Shown here piece after piece: positions 52,927-62,721 of a stretch of 64,000 bases of DNA; positions within the stretch are counted from its first letter, which is position 1; each line of letters opens with the position of its first letter. The stretch comes from Terrimonas_B sp041743125. GTDB taxonomy: Bacteria; Bacteroidota; Bacteroidia; Chitinophagales; Chitinophagaceae. The notes below the pieces were generated by a model. It did not search any database and had not been told where the DNA came from. It was given only the letters and a program-made list of their open reading frames with translations. The translations under genes were made by a program, and so were the position numbers. Location: assembly GCA_041743125.1 (NCBI GenBank), contig JBGTNK010000293.1:17099-81098 (forward strand), in the 5' to 3' direction.

Positions 52927-53319
52927 ATGCCTGGCACTCCTTCCATCCTTAATCTTCACTTGCGCTACCGCTTGTGGATCGCCGAATTAAATTTTGATAT
53001 CACTGTACTAAGGATCTTTGACGATTACCTGTCTGAACTGCAATCGAAAAAAATAAATGTTCCCGATGTAATCAATGGGATCATAGAATATAAGCGGATT
53101 TTCATTGATCTACGAAAAGAGATCGACGAGTTAAGGCATGATATGCACCTTAATAAAATGAAACTGGCTGCAGCCACACGGGATAATAAACCACTAAAAG
53201 ATAAAATATCTTCTCTTGAAAATCATAATACAATAAAAAGTCATTATGCCAGTTACCGGAAAAAATTCAGCCAGTTTAAAAAAGAATTTGGCCAGTTTGA
53301 AGGGACCTGGTTAAATTAA
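52927..53319 (+). CDS. Small coiled-coil protein, function unknown
   Basis: 130 residues. The N-terminal half is helical (LRYRLWIAELNFDITVLRIFDDYLSEL), and the middle IDELRHDMHLNKMKLAAATRD has heptad-like spacing, so a helical bundle is likely. No signal, membrane segment or known motif is seen. The gene is 151 bases before iorA2 on the same strand; a functional link is not supported by sequence. Expression as a real gene is probable from its length and good codon use. Confidence 0.6.
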   Translation: MPGTPSILNLHLRYRLWIAELNFDITVLRIFDDYLSELQSKKINVPDVINGIIEYKRIFIDLRKEIDELRHDMHLNKMKLAAATRDNKPLKDKISSLENHNTIKSHYASYRKKFSQFKKEFGQFEGTWLN

Positions 53320-53470
53320 TTATTCATTCTCTTGTTTAAAAAGAATAAGTAACAGATATAAAAAAAATGGCTTACTGGAATTGACCAGATCAACTAATCG
53401 CCACCCACATAATCATTTTTACAGTACAAGTCATTTTTCTTACCTTCAAACAATCAAAAAAATAAATCTC

Positions 53471-53929
53471 ATGCCTATTTTCAAACTGCAGGTAAATGGA
53501 AAAGAATACACTGCTGATGTAGCAGCCGATACTCCTCTTTTATGGGTGCTGAGAGAACACCTGGGATTGGTAGGTACCAAGTACGGATGCGGTATTGCTC
53601 AATGCGGGGCCTGCACTGTATTGCTTGATGGCAATGCAGTAAGAGCCTGCGTGATGCCCGTTTCAGCTATTAAGGCCTCGAAAGTAACAACCATTGAAGG
53701 ATTGTCTGAAGATGGTGATCATCCGTTGCAACAAGCTTGGGACGAAGTAGATGTTCCGCAATGTGGTTATTGCCAGGCAGGACAAATCATGACCGCCGCG
53801 GCCTTATTAAAGCGAAAGCCCAAACCAAGCTCTCAGGAAATAGATGATGCTATGAATGGCAACCTTTGCCGTTGTGGAGCCTATCATCGCATTCGTGATG
53901 CAGTTAAATTAGCCAGCACAAAAATCTAA
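53471..53929 (+). CDS. 2Fe-2S small subunit of molybdenum hydroxylase (IorA-like), copy 2
   Basis: From ATG 53471 the protein has 152 residues and both [2Fe-2S] motifs: KYGCGIAQCGACTVLL and QCGYCQAGQIMTAAALL with LCRCGAY. The N-terminus MPIFKLQVNGKEYTADVAAD is the usual fold start. It is 3 bases upstream of iorB2, with tight translational coupling expected. The residues shared with copy 1 (45737-46213) show a duplication followed by divergence. Confidence 0.92.
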   Translation: MPIFKLQVNGKEYTADVAADTPLLWVLREHLGLVGTKYGCGIAQCGACTVLLDGNAVRACVMPVSAIKASKVTTIEGLSEDGDHPLQQAWDEVDVPQCGYCQAGQIMTAAALLKRKPKPSSQEIDDAMNGNLCRCGAYHRIRDAVKLASTKI

Positions 53930-53932
53930 TAT

Positions 53933-56089
53933 ATGACAACTCTAAATAAAACCAACAGAAGGGATTTTTTAAAAATAACTTCTATGACAGGCGGTGGCCT
54001 GCTGCTGGGCTTTAGCTGGTTCAGTGCAGAAGCAGAAGTTCCTGTCATCGTAACCAAAACAAACTTTGCAGGTGAGTTAGGTTTTAATAGTTATTTGTCG
54101 ATCGGGACCGATGGCACGATAACTATTTTTTCGCCTAATCCTGAACTGGGTCAGAATATTATGACTTCGTTTCCAATGGTTGTTGCGGAAGAATTAGATG
54201 CAGACTGGACCAAAGTAAAAGTAATACAGGCACCGCTTGATACTACTAAATTTGATCGCCAGCTTACGGGTGGTAGTGGAGCCGTTCCTCATTCATGGAA
54301 GAGATTAAGAAATGCCGGTGCTACAGCCAGGTATTTATTAATAGCTGCCGCTGCAAAGCAATGGGATGTTAATGCAGCAGATTGTACGGCAAGTAATGGC
54401 TTCGTTATTCATACTTCCTCAGGGAAAAAATTAGGTTATGGAGAACTGGCTGAAGAAGCGTCAAAGATGACAGTGCCAGCAGATGTTCCTCTAAAAAACA
54501 GAAAGGATTTTAAACTGATAGGCACATCCGTACGCAACGTAGAAAATAAAAAGATCATTACTGGCAAACCCATTTTTGGTTCTGATTTTCACAGGGAGGG
54601 AATGGTACTGGCCATGATACAAAGGCCTCCTGCTTTTGGAACAAAAATAAAATCGGTTGATGCGGCTGCCGCCAAGTCCATGCCGGGTATTATTGATGTG
54701 ATCACCTTCAAAAATAATGTAGCTGTTATTGGGAAAACCACCTGGGAGATCATGAAGGCAAGAAAGGCAATAAAAATTGAATATGAAAAAGACGGTAATA
54801 TTGAAAGCACTTCCGATCATGATCAATTATTTATTTCGCTGTTGAATAGTGACAATGCCACGGTAAGAAGAAAAGACGGCGATGTGGATATGGCGTTCAA
54901 AAATGCGGCTAAGATTATCAAAAGCGAATACCAATGTCCCTTTATTCCCCATAATCCCATGGAGCCGATGAACTTTTTTGCGGATGTAAGAGAAGATGGA
55001 GTTGAATTGGTGGGCCCTACTCAAACACCAGCCAGTGCAAGAACAGCCACCTCAAAACTTTTAAACATCCCGGAAGATAAAATTACAGTGGAGATCACGA
55101 GGCTGGGCGGAGGTTTTGGCCGCCGGCTTAAATTTGATTATGTGGTAGAAGCCGCTGAAATATCAAGCATTATTAAGAAGCCTGTTAAGCTCATTTGGTC
55201 CCGCGAAGATGATGTAATGGGAGGAAGCTATCGTCCCGCTGTGCGTTACCGTTTTGAAGCCGCCCTGGATAACATAGGAAATCTGATCGGTTACAAATTA
55301 AGAGGTGTCGGTATCAACGTAAACAATTCAACGCGGGAAGACAATTTTCCTTCCGGTGCTGTAGATAATCTTTTAATTGATACAGTAGAACATATTTCAC
55401 CCATTACCACGGGTGCCTGGCGGGCGCCGGTTACCAATTTTCTTGCTTTCGCTGAGCAGGGATTTATTGATGAAGTAGCCATGGCAGCAGGAAAAGATCC
55501 GGTACAATTCAGGCTGGAACTTTTGCAAAAAGCAAAAGCAAAACCTGTGGGTGCTATTAAGTATAATATTGACAGGATGGAAACGGTGATCAAACAAGCA
55601 GCTGAAAAATCGGGATGGGGAACAAAAAAAGGAGTATCGCAGGGATTTAGCGTTTATTTTTCGCATGCCTCCTATGTAGCGCAGGTTTGCGATGTGGAAA
55701 TGAAAGCAGGCAAGCCTGTTGTTAAAAAAATTGTGGCGGTTTCCGATTGTGGCGAAGTGATCAATAAGAGTGGAGCGCTGCAACAGGTTATGGGTGGTAT
55801 TGTAGATGGCTACGGACATGCGATGTTTGGTAAATTAACTTTCCGGGACGGAATGCCTGCACAAAAGAATTTTGGAGAATACCGCATGATCCGCATGAAA
55901 GAAATTCCCGACATTGAAGCACATTTTGTTAATAATGGCATCGATCCTACGGGCCTGGGAGAACCTGCCCTGCCGCCAACTGGTGGAGCGGTTGCCAATG
56001 CCATCTTTAAAGCAACGGGTACAAGATTGAAAAATCAACCGTTCATAGATGAGCCGCCATTTAAAACCACTCCAACCAAAGCATTTTAA
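53933..56089 (+). CDS. Molybdenum hydroxylase large subunit (IorB-like), Tat exported, copy 2
   Basis: 718 residues with a twin-arginine signal NRRDFLKITSMTGGGLLLG. It keeps the molybdopterin blocks (LTGGSGAVPHSWKRLRNAG, RLGGGFGRRLKFDY) and the catalytic Glu in GEPALPPTGG. It is a paralogue of copy 1 at 43546-45726, on the opposite strand, which argues for a second function rather than simple dosage. It ends with a UUCG-loop terminator at 56145. Substrate unknown. Confidence 0.92.
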   Translation: MTTLNKTNRRDFLKITSMTGGGLLLGFSWFSAEAEVPVIVTKTNFAGELGFNSYLSIGTDGTITIFSPNPELGQNIMTSFPMVVAEELDADWTKVKVIQAPLDTTKFDRQLTGGSGAVPHSWKRLRNAGATARYLLIAAAAKQWDVNAADCTASNGFVIHTSSGKKLGYGELAEEASKMTVPADVPLKNRKDFKLIGTSVRNVENKKIITGKPIFGSDFHREGMVLAMIQRPPAFGTKIKSVDAAAAKSMPGIIDVITFKNNVAVIGKTTWEIMKARKAIKIEYEKDGNIESTSDHDQLFISLLNSDNATVRRKDGDVDMAFKNAAKIIKSEYQCPFIPHNPMEPMNFFADVREDGVELVGPTQTPASARTATSKLLNIPEDKITVEITRLGGGFGRRLKFDYVVEAAEISSIIKKPVKLIWSREDDVMGGSYRPAVRYRFEAALDNIGNLIGYKLRGVGINVNNSTREDNFPSGAVDNLLIDTVEHISPITTGAWRAPVTNFLAFAEQGFIDEVAMAAGKDPVQFRLELLQKAKAKPVGAIKYNIDRMETVIKQAAEKSGWGTKKGVSQGFSVYFSHASYVAQVCDVEMKAGKPVVKKIVAVSDCGEVINKSGALQQVMGGIVDGYGHAMFGKLTFRDGMPAQKNFGEYRMIRMKEIPDIEAHFVNNGIDPTGLGEPALPPTGGAVANAIFKATGTRLKNQPFIDEPPFKTTPTKAF

Positions 56090-56144
56090 AGTGTTTTGAT
56101 TTAAGTTTACGTTTTGGGTAAACAACATACCTTTTTTAAATACT

Positions 56145-56170
56145 AAGAGCCCTTCGGGGTTCTTTTTTGT
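56145..56170 (+). terminator. Terminator of the iorAB2 operon
   Basis: AAGAGCCC (56145-56152) and GGGTTCTT (56157-56164) pair as an 8-bp stem (one G-U) around a TTCG tetraloop, followed by a T-run. Confidence 0.85.
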
Positions 56171-56237
56171 TTTTTGTTGAAGCCCTATTGTTAAACCCTC
56201 GAAACAAATTGCAGTAAGAAAAAGGTGAAGGACTGAT

Positions 56238-56681
56238 CTATGGCAGCCCGGTATGTTGCTCCACTTCAGCCCATGTATTCCAGATGCCATCGAGACGGAT
56301 TCTAAATTCGGAAGAATCTGCACTTTTTTTTATTTGATCAAACAATACATGCATCTCTCCCCGCATATCTGGATATTTATCGGTTATTACCTTCATGTGT
56401 AGCCAGGCTTCCCTATGATTATTAAAGGCTGCTTTAAATTCCGGAGAACAATTTTCAAAATCCGCCTCAGTTAAAGCGTTAGCATATTCCGATATCGTTT
56501 CACTTAAGGATATTTTTTTTGCATTTAGATTTCTCCTTTTGCCAAGGGAATCATCCAACGTTATAATGCGTTGAATACAGTCTTTTTCATTTGTTTTTAT
56601 GTATTTAGGATATGTATAATTATTACAGCCAGAAAGCAGAAGAAGCAAAAAAGCAGGCAGTACTTTTTTTGTAACCTCCAT
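56238..56681 (-). CDS. Small lipoprotein, family not recognised
   Basis: 147 residues. The N-terminus LLLLLLSGC is a lipobox (Cys19) with a short NNYTYP linker. The remainder is helical and acidic (ISEYANALTEADFENCSPEFKAAF, REAWLHMKVITDKY, EMHVLFDQIKKSAD, TWAEVEQHTGLP). No catalytic motif is seen. It is convergent with iorB2 across the 56145 terminator. Probably a small envelope lipoprotein of unknown role. Confidence 0.7.
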   Translation of the reverse strand: MEVTKKVLPAFLLLLLSGCNNYTYPKYIKTNEKDCIQRIITLDDSLGKRRNLNAKKISLSETISEYANALTEADFENCSPEFKAAFNNHREAWLHMKVITDKYPDMRGEMHVLFDQIKKSADSSEFRIRLDGIWNTWAEVEQHTGLP

Positions 56682-56761
56682 AGTTAATTTCCATTGGTTT
56701 TGTTGCTTGAATTAAGATTCCATTTCCACGGCCATATTTAATGGTACCAGGTTTTTCATTT

Positions 56762-57241
56762 CTATTCATTCTTTTCCTTTTGCAGGAGTATTTTTTTAAT
56801 TATTACTACCTGGCCCAGGTGGTAGTGCACATGCTCAATAACCCCATGAATATTTCTGTAGTAATTGCCATACTTTTCATCGGTAAAGGTTTCTGAGAGC
56901 CTTGTCTCCGGTAATTTTTTAATTAAGACCGAAAAATTCTCCGCGTCAGCCCAGGTTTTATTAAGCAATTCTTCCCAGTCTTCCTGGCTGTTGACCGGTG
57001 GTAAATCAAAACTTAATTGATCGCTGGCATTTAATTTTTTTCCCTGCAAAACTTCCAGCACCGCACTAACATAATAATTCATGTGGTAAACAAGTGCAGC
57101 AATGCTGTTTAATGAATATACAGAGGTTGTTGCTTGTTGCCAGGTCAGGTTTGCCAGGCTGTCTTTCAAATTTACATCAGTCCAGTTTCCTCCAAAATGA
57201 ACTTGCCGGAAGTGATCGGCCATTTGTTTTGTCCAACTCAT
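56762..57241 (-). CDS. DinB-superfamily protein (DUF1572-like)
   Basis: About 159 residues from ATG 57241 (an upstream in-frame start at 57283 adds an atypical tail). The DinB four-helix bundle has its metal-site His residues in LVYHMNYYVSAVLEV and IEHVHYHLGQVVIIKKIL. Related proteins include thiol-S-transferases (BacillithiolTransferase/YfiT-type), but this is not specific. Two bases of acid-rich sequence follow. Substrate unknown. Confidence 0.75.
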   Translation of the reverse strand: MSWTKQMADHFRQVHFGGNWTDVNLKDSLANLTWQQATTSVYSLNSIAALVYHMNYYVSAVLEVLQGKKLNASDQLSFDLPPVNSQEDWEELLNKTWADAENFSVLIKKLPETRLSETFTDEKYGNYYRNIHGVIEHVHYHLGQVVIIKKILLQKEKNE

Positions 57242-57454
57242 ATAAAAGGTTTTGCTTAAGATAGCCAACATGCCAGGTAACAATTATACCCGCACTTTTC
57301 TCTTCGAAGATATCTATATTGCTTCCTGCAAGTCAAAGTTCACTATGCTTCTTTATTTAGACTAATATTTTTTTGGCAATCCCGCGTCATTGCTCCTTTC
57401 ACGGGAAAGAAATATTATGCGTGTGATGGTACGGTTATCGACTAATTTATTTTT

Positions 57455-58867
57455 TCAAGGAATAAGTAATCCTGTAGCCCATTGCAAATAATTTTCTGTT
57501 TTAAAATATTTGATTTTCAGTTCCTGTAGTTTTTGCAATGCTTCCAATGTTTTATTCTCACGGGCGTTGATAAGAAATAAAGAACTTTCGCCAGCCTGGA
57601 ACCTGATTTCCTCTCCCCGCTGTAAAACCTGGTAATTTATATAGGCTTTTTCCTGAAGAGCCACCTGGTTTTTCAGTGTCAGCAATTGATTGAAGAAGGT
57701 CTTTACTTTAGTTTCTACCTGTAATTGTTTCTGGCTTTGCTGCAATTTTGTTTCTGTAATTTTCAATTTGGCTATACGGTATTCACCTCTTCCCTGCGAC
57801 AAGCGTAACGGAATGCCAATCGATAAACCATATTGAAAGTTATTTTCGAACAAAGGTCCGGTGGCTGTTTTTAATACATCGTATCCTTTGCCTAACTGGT
57901 TGTAAAGAAAATTGATGGCGGGCAACAGCTCCTGAAATTTTAATTTCTTCTCCACACTTAGCACATCCAGTTTATAATCATAAATAATCAGTTCGGGATG
58001 ATTATTTTTGGCTGCATTCAGTAAACTATTTAATTCAGGAACAGCAACTGCAGCAATGGTTGAAAACAGTAAATCATCACCCGGAATTACGAATACCGGT
58101 AAAGGAAAGGGAACCATATTGGCCGTCCACAAAAAAACTGAAAGCTCCAGACCTGCATTTTGAAAGTCAAGCCATGCCTGACTTTTCATTAATTCAAAAT
58201 TTTGAAGTTGAGTGAGGGCTTCTGTGGTATCAATTGCTGGCCTATCACCCAGGAGGAAAGCCGTCTTCACCAATTCAACCCTTTTTTCGTTCACTATTAC
58301 GGCATCAGCAACTATTTTATATACCTGGTACTGCTGTAACCAATCCCAATATGTATTCATTGCATCGAGCAGCAGGTTATTGAGGATATTTCTTTTTTCA
58401 ACAGTTGAAGCGGTACGAAAAATTTTTGCAGTTTGCAAAGCAGCTCTTCTTTTATCCATCAATAAATTTTTTGCCAGTGGCACACTTATGCCGAGGTAAC
58501 TGGTTTCTCCCTTTGTTTCAACCGGGTCTGTCCGGTTGCCGGATAAATATTCTAAGCCTGCTGATACCTCTACACCAAACCAGGTTGGAATGGAAATTTC
58601 CGGACGGTTGTAATAAAAATAATCCGTTCCATCAAATGTTTTTTGCGCTGATTCATTTTGGAGATAGGGATCAAACATTCCCTTTGCAATGGTGACCTCT
58701 GCCCTTGCTTTTTCAATAAAAATATCTGCCTGTTTTGCCACGGGATGAAACTGTTTTACAATTTCCATCACCTGCTGCGCTGATATTGTTTTTAATGAAT
58801 CCTGCGCTGAAGCAGGCATCCAAATCAATAATGCAGCGAGGAAGATGATATATGTTGTAGTATTCAT
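57455..58867 (-). CDS. TolC-family outer-membrane efflux protein
   Basis: 470 residues from ATG 58867 (the ATG overlaps the HlyD stop as ATGA). A signal peptide ends at ASAQ. Two OEP-type halves with long alpha-helical hairpins follow: QVMEIVKQFHPVAKQADIF, VEKRNILNNLLLDAMNTYWDWLQQY, VNEKRVELVKTAFLLGDRPAIDT and a C-terminal KTFFNQLLTLKNQVALQEKAYINY. It would be the outer-membrane channel of the HlyD/ABC system encoded just upstream on the same strand. Confidence 0.88.
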   Translation of the reverse strand: MNTTTYIIFLAALLIWMPASAQDSLKTISAQQVMEIVKQFHPVAKQADIFIEKARAEVTIAKGMFDPYLQNESAQKTFDGTDYFYYNRPEISIPTWFGVEVSAGLEYLSGNRTDPVETKGETSYLGISVPLAKNLLMDKRRAALQTAKIFRTASTVEKRNILNNLLLDAMNTYWDWLQQYQVYKIVADAVIVNEKRVELVKTAFLLGDRPAIDTTEALTQLQNFELMKSQAWLDFQNAGLELSVFLWTANMVPFPLPVFVIPGDDLLFSTIAAVAVPELNSLLNAAKNNHPELIIYDYKLDVLSVEKKLKFQELLPAINFLYNQLGKGYDVLKTATGPLFENNFQYGLSIGIPLRLSQGRGEYRIAKLKITETKLQQSQKQLQVETKVKTFFNQLLTLKNQVALQEKAYINYQVLQRGEEIRFQAGESSLFLINARENKTLEALQKLQELKIKYFKTENYLQWATGLLIP

Positions 58868-60177
58868 TTTTTCTCTTTTGGGTTTGCTTCTTCTTTTTTG
58901 TAATAGTCCGGCGGAAAGCCGTTGATGTTTCGCCATAGTTCATACCAAACTGGTACATCTTTCAACAAGGTGATGCCTTGTGCACCGGCACCCATTTTTA
59001 ATTCTTTGGGCCATGGTTTGTCAGCTATGTGTTCTTTTACCAGCACCCTGAATTTACCATTTACACTTACATTGCTTTCCACCGCTACAATCTCGCCCCC
59101 AAATGTACCTGATGATGCTTTGGGCCAGCCGCTGAATACAATTGCAGGAAAACCATCGAACAGGAACCGAACTTTTTGTCCTGTTGCAATTAATGGCAGG
59201 TCAAGTGGCAACACAAACATTTCTACGGCGTACTGAATTTTATCAGGTACTATTTCTGCAATCATATCGCCATCTTTTACAAACTCACCTATACCGGCTT
59301 TTTGTGCTTTAATAATTTGCCCGCTTTGTGAAGCCAGTAGGTAATACATACCGTTGCGTATATTATAACTGGCATACTGGTTTTCAAGTTTTGCCATATC
59401 AGCCTGTCCACTGGCAATTTGTGTGAGCGATTGAAACTGGTCGCCCTGTGCTTTGGCTACTTTCTCCAGGTTCTCCTGTTGCATTGCACTCATCTCAATT
59501 TTGGTAATAGTTAAATCCTGCTTGCTGTTGGCCAGCCTGTTTTCAGCGCTGATTTTTTTCGCAATAGCATTTTGAAACTGCTGGTTTCTTAGTTCCAATT
59601 GGGTTAATGAAACAAGGCCGCTATCATACATCGCTTGCTGCCTGCTGTATTGATTTGTGCCAATGATTAAATCATTATTGGCCGCCGCAGCTTCTGCACT
59701 GTCGGCTTGTACTTTCAGATGTAACTGGCTTAGTTTGTTATTTAACTGGTTCAGTTTGAGGTTAAGCCCCGAATTAATGGCGCCTATCTGTTGGTCTGCT
59801 ACACCAACTTTACTTTTGTAATAATCAATAGATAATTGTTTACCGGCGAGTTGTTCTTTTGTTCGCTGTAATAATTGCGGATCCAGGTATTCTATTTTTA
59901 CTTCAGTTAATTGAATAAGTGTATCCCCGGCTTTTACATAGTCGCCTTCTTTGATATGCCATTTCATTACCCGCCCGCCAATAATGGTGTTCACCTGTTG
60001 CGGACGCTGGTCCTGGAACAAGGTTGTTACCGTTCCATTTGCCCGAATGTTTTGTGTCCAGGGAACAAACAAAAAAATAACAAACACCAGCACACATAAA
60101 AAGAACCATAGTTTTACCCGGCTATTTTTACCATGCATGTAAATATGTGAGTAAGCGTTTATTTTATCGTTGTTCAT
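58864..60177 (-). CDS. HlyD-family membrane fusion protein
   Basis: 437 residues from ATG 60177, overlapping the ABC gene's end by 14 bases. A single N-terminal helix (about 25-43, LWFFLCVLVFVIFLFVPW) precedes a long coiled coil and the lipoyl/barrel domain blocks IIGGRVMKWHIKEGDYVKAGDTLIQL and the later GEFVKDGDMIAEIVPDKI. It bridges the inner-membrane ABC protein and the TolC channel in a type I-like export system. The ATG at 60219 is less likely. Confidence 0.88.
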   Translation of the reverse strand: MNNDKINAYSHIYMHGKNSRVKLWFFLCVLVFVIFLFVPWTQNIRANGTVTTLFQDQRPQQVNTIIGGRVMKWHIKEGDYVKAGDTLIQLTEVKIEYLDPQLLQRTKEQLAGKQLSIDYYKSKVGVADQQIGAINSGLNLKLNQLNNKLSQLHLKVQADSAEAAAANNDLIIGTNQYSRQQAMYDSGLVSLTQLELRNQQFQNAIAKKISAENRLANSKQDLTITKIEMSAMQQENLEKVAKAQGDQFQSLTQIASGQADMAKLENQYASYNIRNGMYYLLASQSGQIIKAQKAGIGEFVKDGDMIAEIVPDKIQYAVEMFVLPLDLPLIATGQKVRFLFDGFPAIVFSGWPKASSGTFGGEIVAVESNVSVNGKFRVLVKEHIADKPWPKELKMGAGAQGITLLKDVPVWYELWRNINGFPPDYYKKEEANPKEKK

Positions 60178-61849
60178 CACTATTTTTTTGAGATGTAGTA
60201 ATAACAGTGCCCCCAACATTCATAGTTAAAATCTTGTCGCATTGTGTTGCGAATTCTTCATCATTACTTACTACGATCACTGTTGTATTTTTTAATTCAC
60301 TGAGTAGCTCTATAATTTGGCGGCGATAACTATTTTCAGTATTCCCCCAGGGTTCCTCAAGTAGTAATAAACGGGGATTACCGGCAAGGGCTCTCACCAA
60401 TAAAAGCTTATAAATAACATTACCGGGCAATTGTTTTCCGGTTGGGTCTAGCATGGTGTCATAGCCATTTTTTAATGTACTAATAAAATCATTGAGGCCC
60501 ACTTTGCCGGCATAGCGAATAACGGTTTCCATGCTGACGTCTTCACTGCCCAGCGAAATATTTTCCCATAGTGTACCATGAAAAATATCCTGCTGGTTCA
60601 GCAACACTCCTGTTTGTGAACGAATAGAAGCGAGGTCATAATTGCCAACAGGTACATCATCCATGAGGATTGCACCTTTAAAATCAGTATAGGCTCCGGC
60701 CATTAGCCGCAGTAACGTAGATTTTCCCGAACTGTCTTTACCCATCACACACACTTTTTCACCACTGTTTATTTGCAGCGAAATATTTTGTAAAACTTCT
60801 TTTTCATCATTATAGCTGAAGTTTACTTCTTTCATTTCCAGTTTAAGTCCTTTATAAGATTTCGAAAGTTGGAAAGAGCCATTTTTCTCAACCGGCTTAT
60901 CAGTAAGGTTTCCAATCTTTTCTACAGACGTTAAGGTATCGTACACACTCGCAAGATTCATAATCAATTTTTCCACTGAATTTAACACCAGCAAAATCAC
61001 AATCTCAGAAGCAATGAATTGTCCGATATTTAATTGCTGATTCACCAGCAACATGGTACCCACAATAAGCATAGCAGCCGTAATAACAGTTTTAAAAACT
61101 ACCAGTACATTATACTGGAAAAGCAATATTTTAAAATGATTGTTGCGTGCTTTAAGATAACCTATCACACTTGTATCTGTTTTTTGCAAATGCAGGTCAT
61201 TACTTTTTGTGAGCTTCAGTGTTTTAATAACTCTTGCTATTTCTTCCAGCCATCCGGCTACCATGTATTTGTAACTGCTTTCGTCAAGACTGGTTTGCAA
61301 ACCTTTTCCCCCTGTATAACGCAGGATTAACCAAAGCAAAATAATTAGAATTGTACCGAAAAGGATAAATGCCGGATGATAGAAGGATAGCAATATCAAC
61401 CCAAATAAAATTTGGATACTTGCAGTTGGTATATCCAGCAAAATCTTGGATAAACTTTTTTGTAATACCGGAATATCAAAAAAACGATTGACCAGTTCCG
61501 GTAAATAAATGTTATCTATTTTTTTCAGGTCAAGTTTCGGAATATGTTTAGCAAAGGCAAAAGTGTAACGTACAAATAGTTTTTGTTGAATTTTTTCTAT
61601 AACCTTCATCTGGTTTACCTGCATAATGCCTACAGCCAGCACACCAAGAACTATCAGTGTAATGAGTACAATCAGTGAAGCTCTCATGGAGGCACCAATT
61701 ACAAAACCAATGATAGCCTGTACACCAAGCGGCAATGAAAGTTGTATCAATCCATTTAGTATGGCATAGATGTATACAGCAGTTATTTCTTTTTGCTCCA
61801 GCTTTACCAGGTTCAGAATTCGGGTAAGCGGACTTGAAGTTTTTGACAT
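60164..61849 (-). CDS. ABC transporter (fused membrane and ATPase domains) with degenerate ATPase motifs
   Basis: 561 residues: about 5-6 membrane helices in the first 290 residues, then the ATPase domain (330-555). Walker A GKDSSGKST is intact at 370-378. But the signature reads LPGNV (about 474-478) instead of LSGGQ, Walker B ends LEE (498-499) instead of LDE, and the H-loop His is replaced in VVSND (528-529). With the HlyD and TolC genes downstream (14- and 4-base overlaps) it forms a type I-like export operon. ATP hydrolysis may be weak. No leader-peptidase domain is present. The cargo is unknown. Confidence 0.88.
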   Translation of the reverse strand: MSKTSSPLTRILNLVKLEQKEITAVYIYAILNGLIQLSLPLGVQAIIGFVIGASMRASLIVLITLIVLGVLAVGIMQVNQMKVIEKIQQKLFVRYTFAFAKHIPKLDLKKIDNIYLPELVNRFFDIPVLQKSLSKILLDIPTASIQILFGLILLSFYHPAFILFGTILIILLWLILRYTGGKGLQTSLDESSYKYMVAGWLEEIARVIKTLKLTKSNDLHLQKTDTSVIGYLKARNNHFKILLFQYNVLVVFKTVITAAMLIVGTMLLVNQQLNIGQFIASEIVILLVLNSVEKLIMNLASVYDTLTSVEKIGNLTDKPVEKNGSFQLSKSYKGLKLEMKEVNFSYNDEKEVLQNISLQINSGEKVCVMGKDSSGKSTLLRLMAGAYTDFKGAILMDDVPVGNYDLASIRSQTGVLLNQQDIFHGTLWENISLGSEDVSMETVIRYAGKVGLNDFISTLKNGYDTMLDPTGKQLPGNVIYKLLLVRALAGNPRLLLLEEPWGNTENSYRRQIIELLSELKNTTVIVVSNDEEFATQCDKILTMNVGGTVITTSQKNSDEQR

Positions 61850-61962
61850 GAAATAATAATTTAAGAATCAGCAACAGTATGATACAAATATGCAGGGTAA
61901 ATGTGGGAGTTCTTTCTTCCTGCAAAAAAGAATTGACAGCTACTTTCACTAGATCATTGCGT

Positions 61963-62721
61963 TTAAATTACATTTTTTGCCAATTTTTCTTCCCCATCCT
62001 TATAGTGCTCATGTGTTACTACTGGTTTATTATTTCTGTTCATCCGCATTTGAAAAATGCTCACCAGCATTGAAAACGCCATTGAAAAATAAATGTATCC
62101 TTTAGGAATTTCAATGCCAAACCCTTCGCTTACCAGGGCAAACCCTATCAGCAATAAAAAGGAGAGTGCCAGCATTTTAAATGAAGGATGTTTATTTACA
62201 AAGTTGCTGATAGGTTCTGCGGCTAGTAACATTATTAAAACAGTAACAATAATAGCAACATACATTATCCATACTTCTTTAACCATTCCTATGGCTGTAA
62301 TAATAGAATCAATTGAAAAAACCAGGTCCATTATTAAAATCTGCAAAATTACCCGGGCAAATGTGGCCGCTTTAATATCTTTGGTTTTATTGCCCTGCTC
62401 ACCTTCCATTTTATGATATATTTCAGCCGAGCTTTTATACAATAAAAACAATCCGCCCAATATCAATATCAAATCTTTGGCTGATATCCCCTGGTTGAAA
62501 AGGGTAAATAAATCATCGTCTAATTTCATTATCCATGCCACCATTGCCAATAAACCCAAACGCAATACCATAGCCAGTATTAAGCCGTATAATCTTGCCT
62601 TTCTTCGCTGATGTTCGGGTAATTTGCTGGCTAAAATGGATATGAAAATTACATTGTCTATCCCTAAAATAGTTTCCAGGGCTATTAGCGTTAAAAGTGA
62701 AATTATTATTTGATAATCCAT
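61963..62721 (-). CDS. TerC-family membrane protein
   Basis: 252 residues with about seven helices. The TerC/YgdQ signature LETILGIDNVIFISILA, with the acidic GIDN at the N-terminus, and the second LVFSIDSIITAIGMVKEV repeat are clear. The family includes Alx/TerC-type Mn2+ exporters that load metalloenzymes during export. No tellurite cluster is nearby, so tellurite resistance is not implied. Separate from the ABC operon by a 113-base gap. Confidence 0.9.
   Translation of the reverse strand: MDYQIIISLLTLIALETILGIDNVIFISILASKLPEHQRRKARLYGLILAMVLRLGLLAMVAWIMKLDDDLFTLFNQGISAKDLILILGGLFLLYKSSAEIYHKMEGEQGNKTKDIKAATFARVILQILIMDLVFSIDSIITAIGMVKEVWIMYVAIIVTVLIMLLAAEPISNFVNKHPSFKMLALSFLLLIGFALVSEGFGIEIPKGYIYFSMAFSMLVSIFQMRMNRNNKPVVTHEHYKDGEEKLAKNVI

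Noticed and set aside
61963..62721. Tellurite resistance from the TerC-like gene
   Set aside because: No other ter genes are nearby, and the YgdQ/Alx branch of the family is not linked to tellurite.
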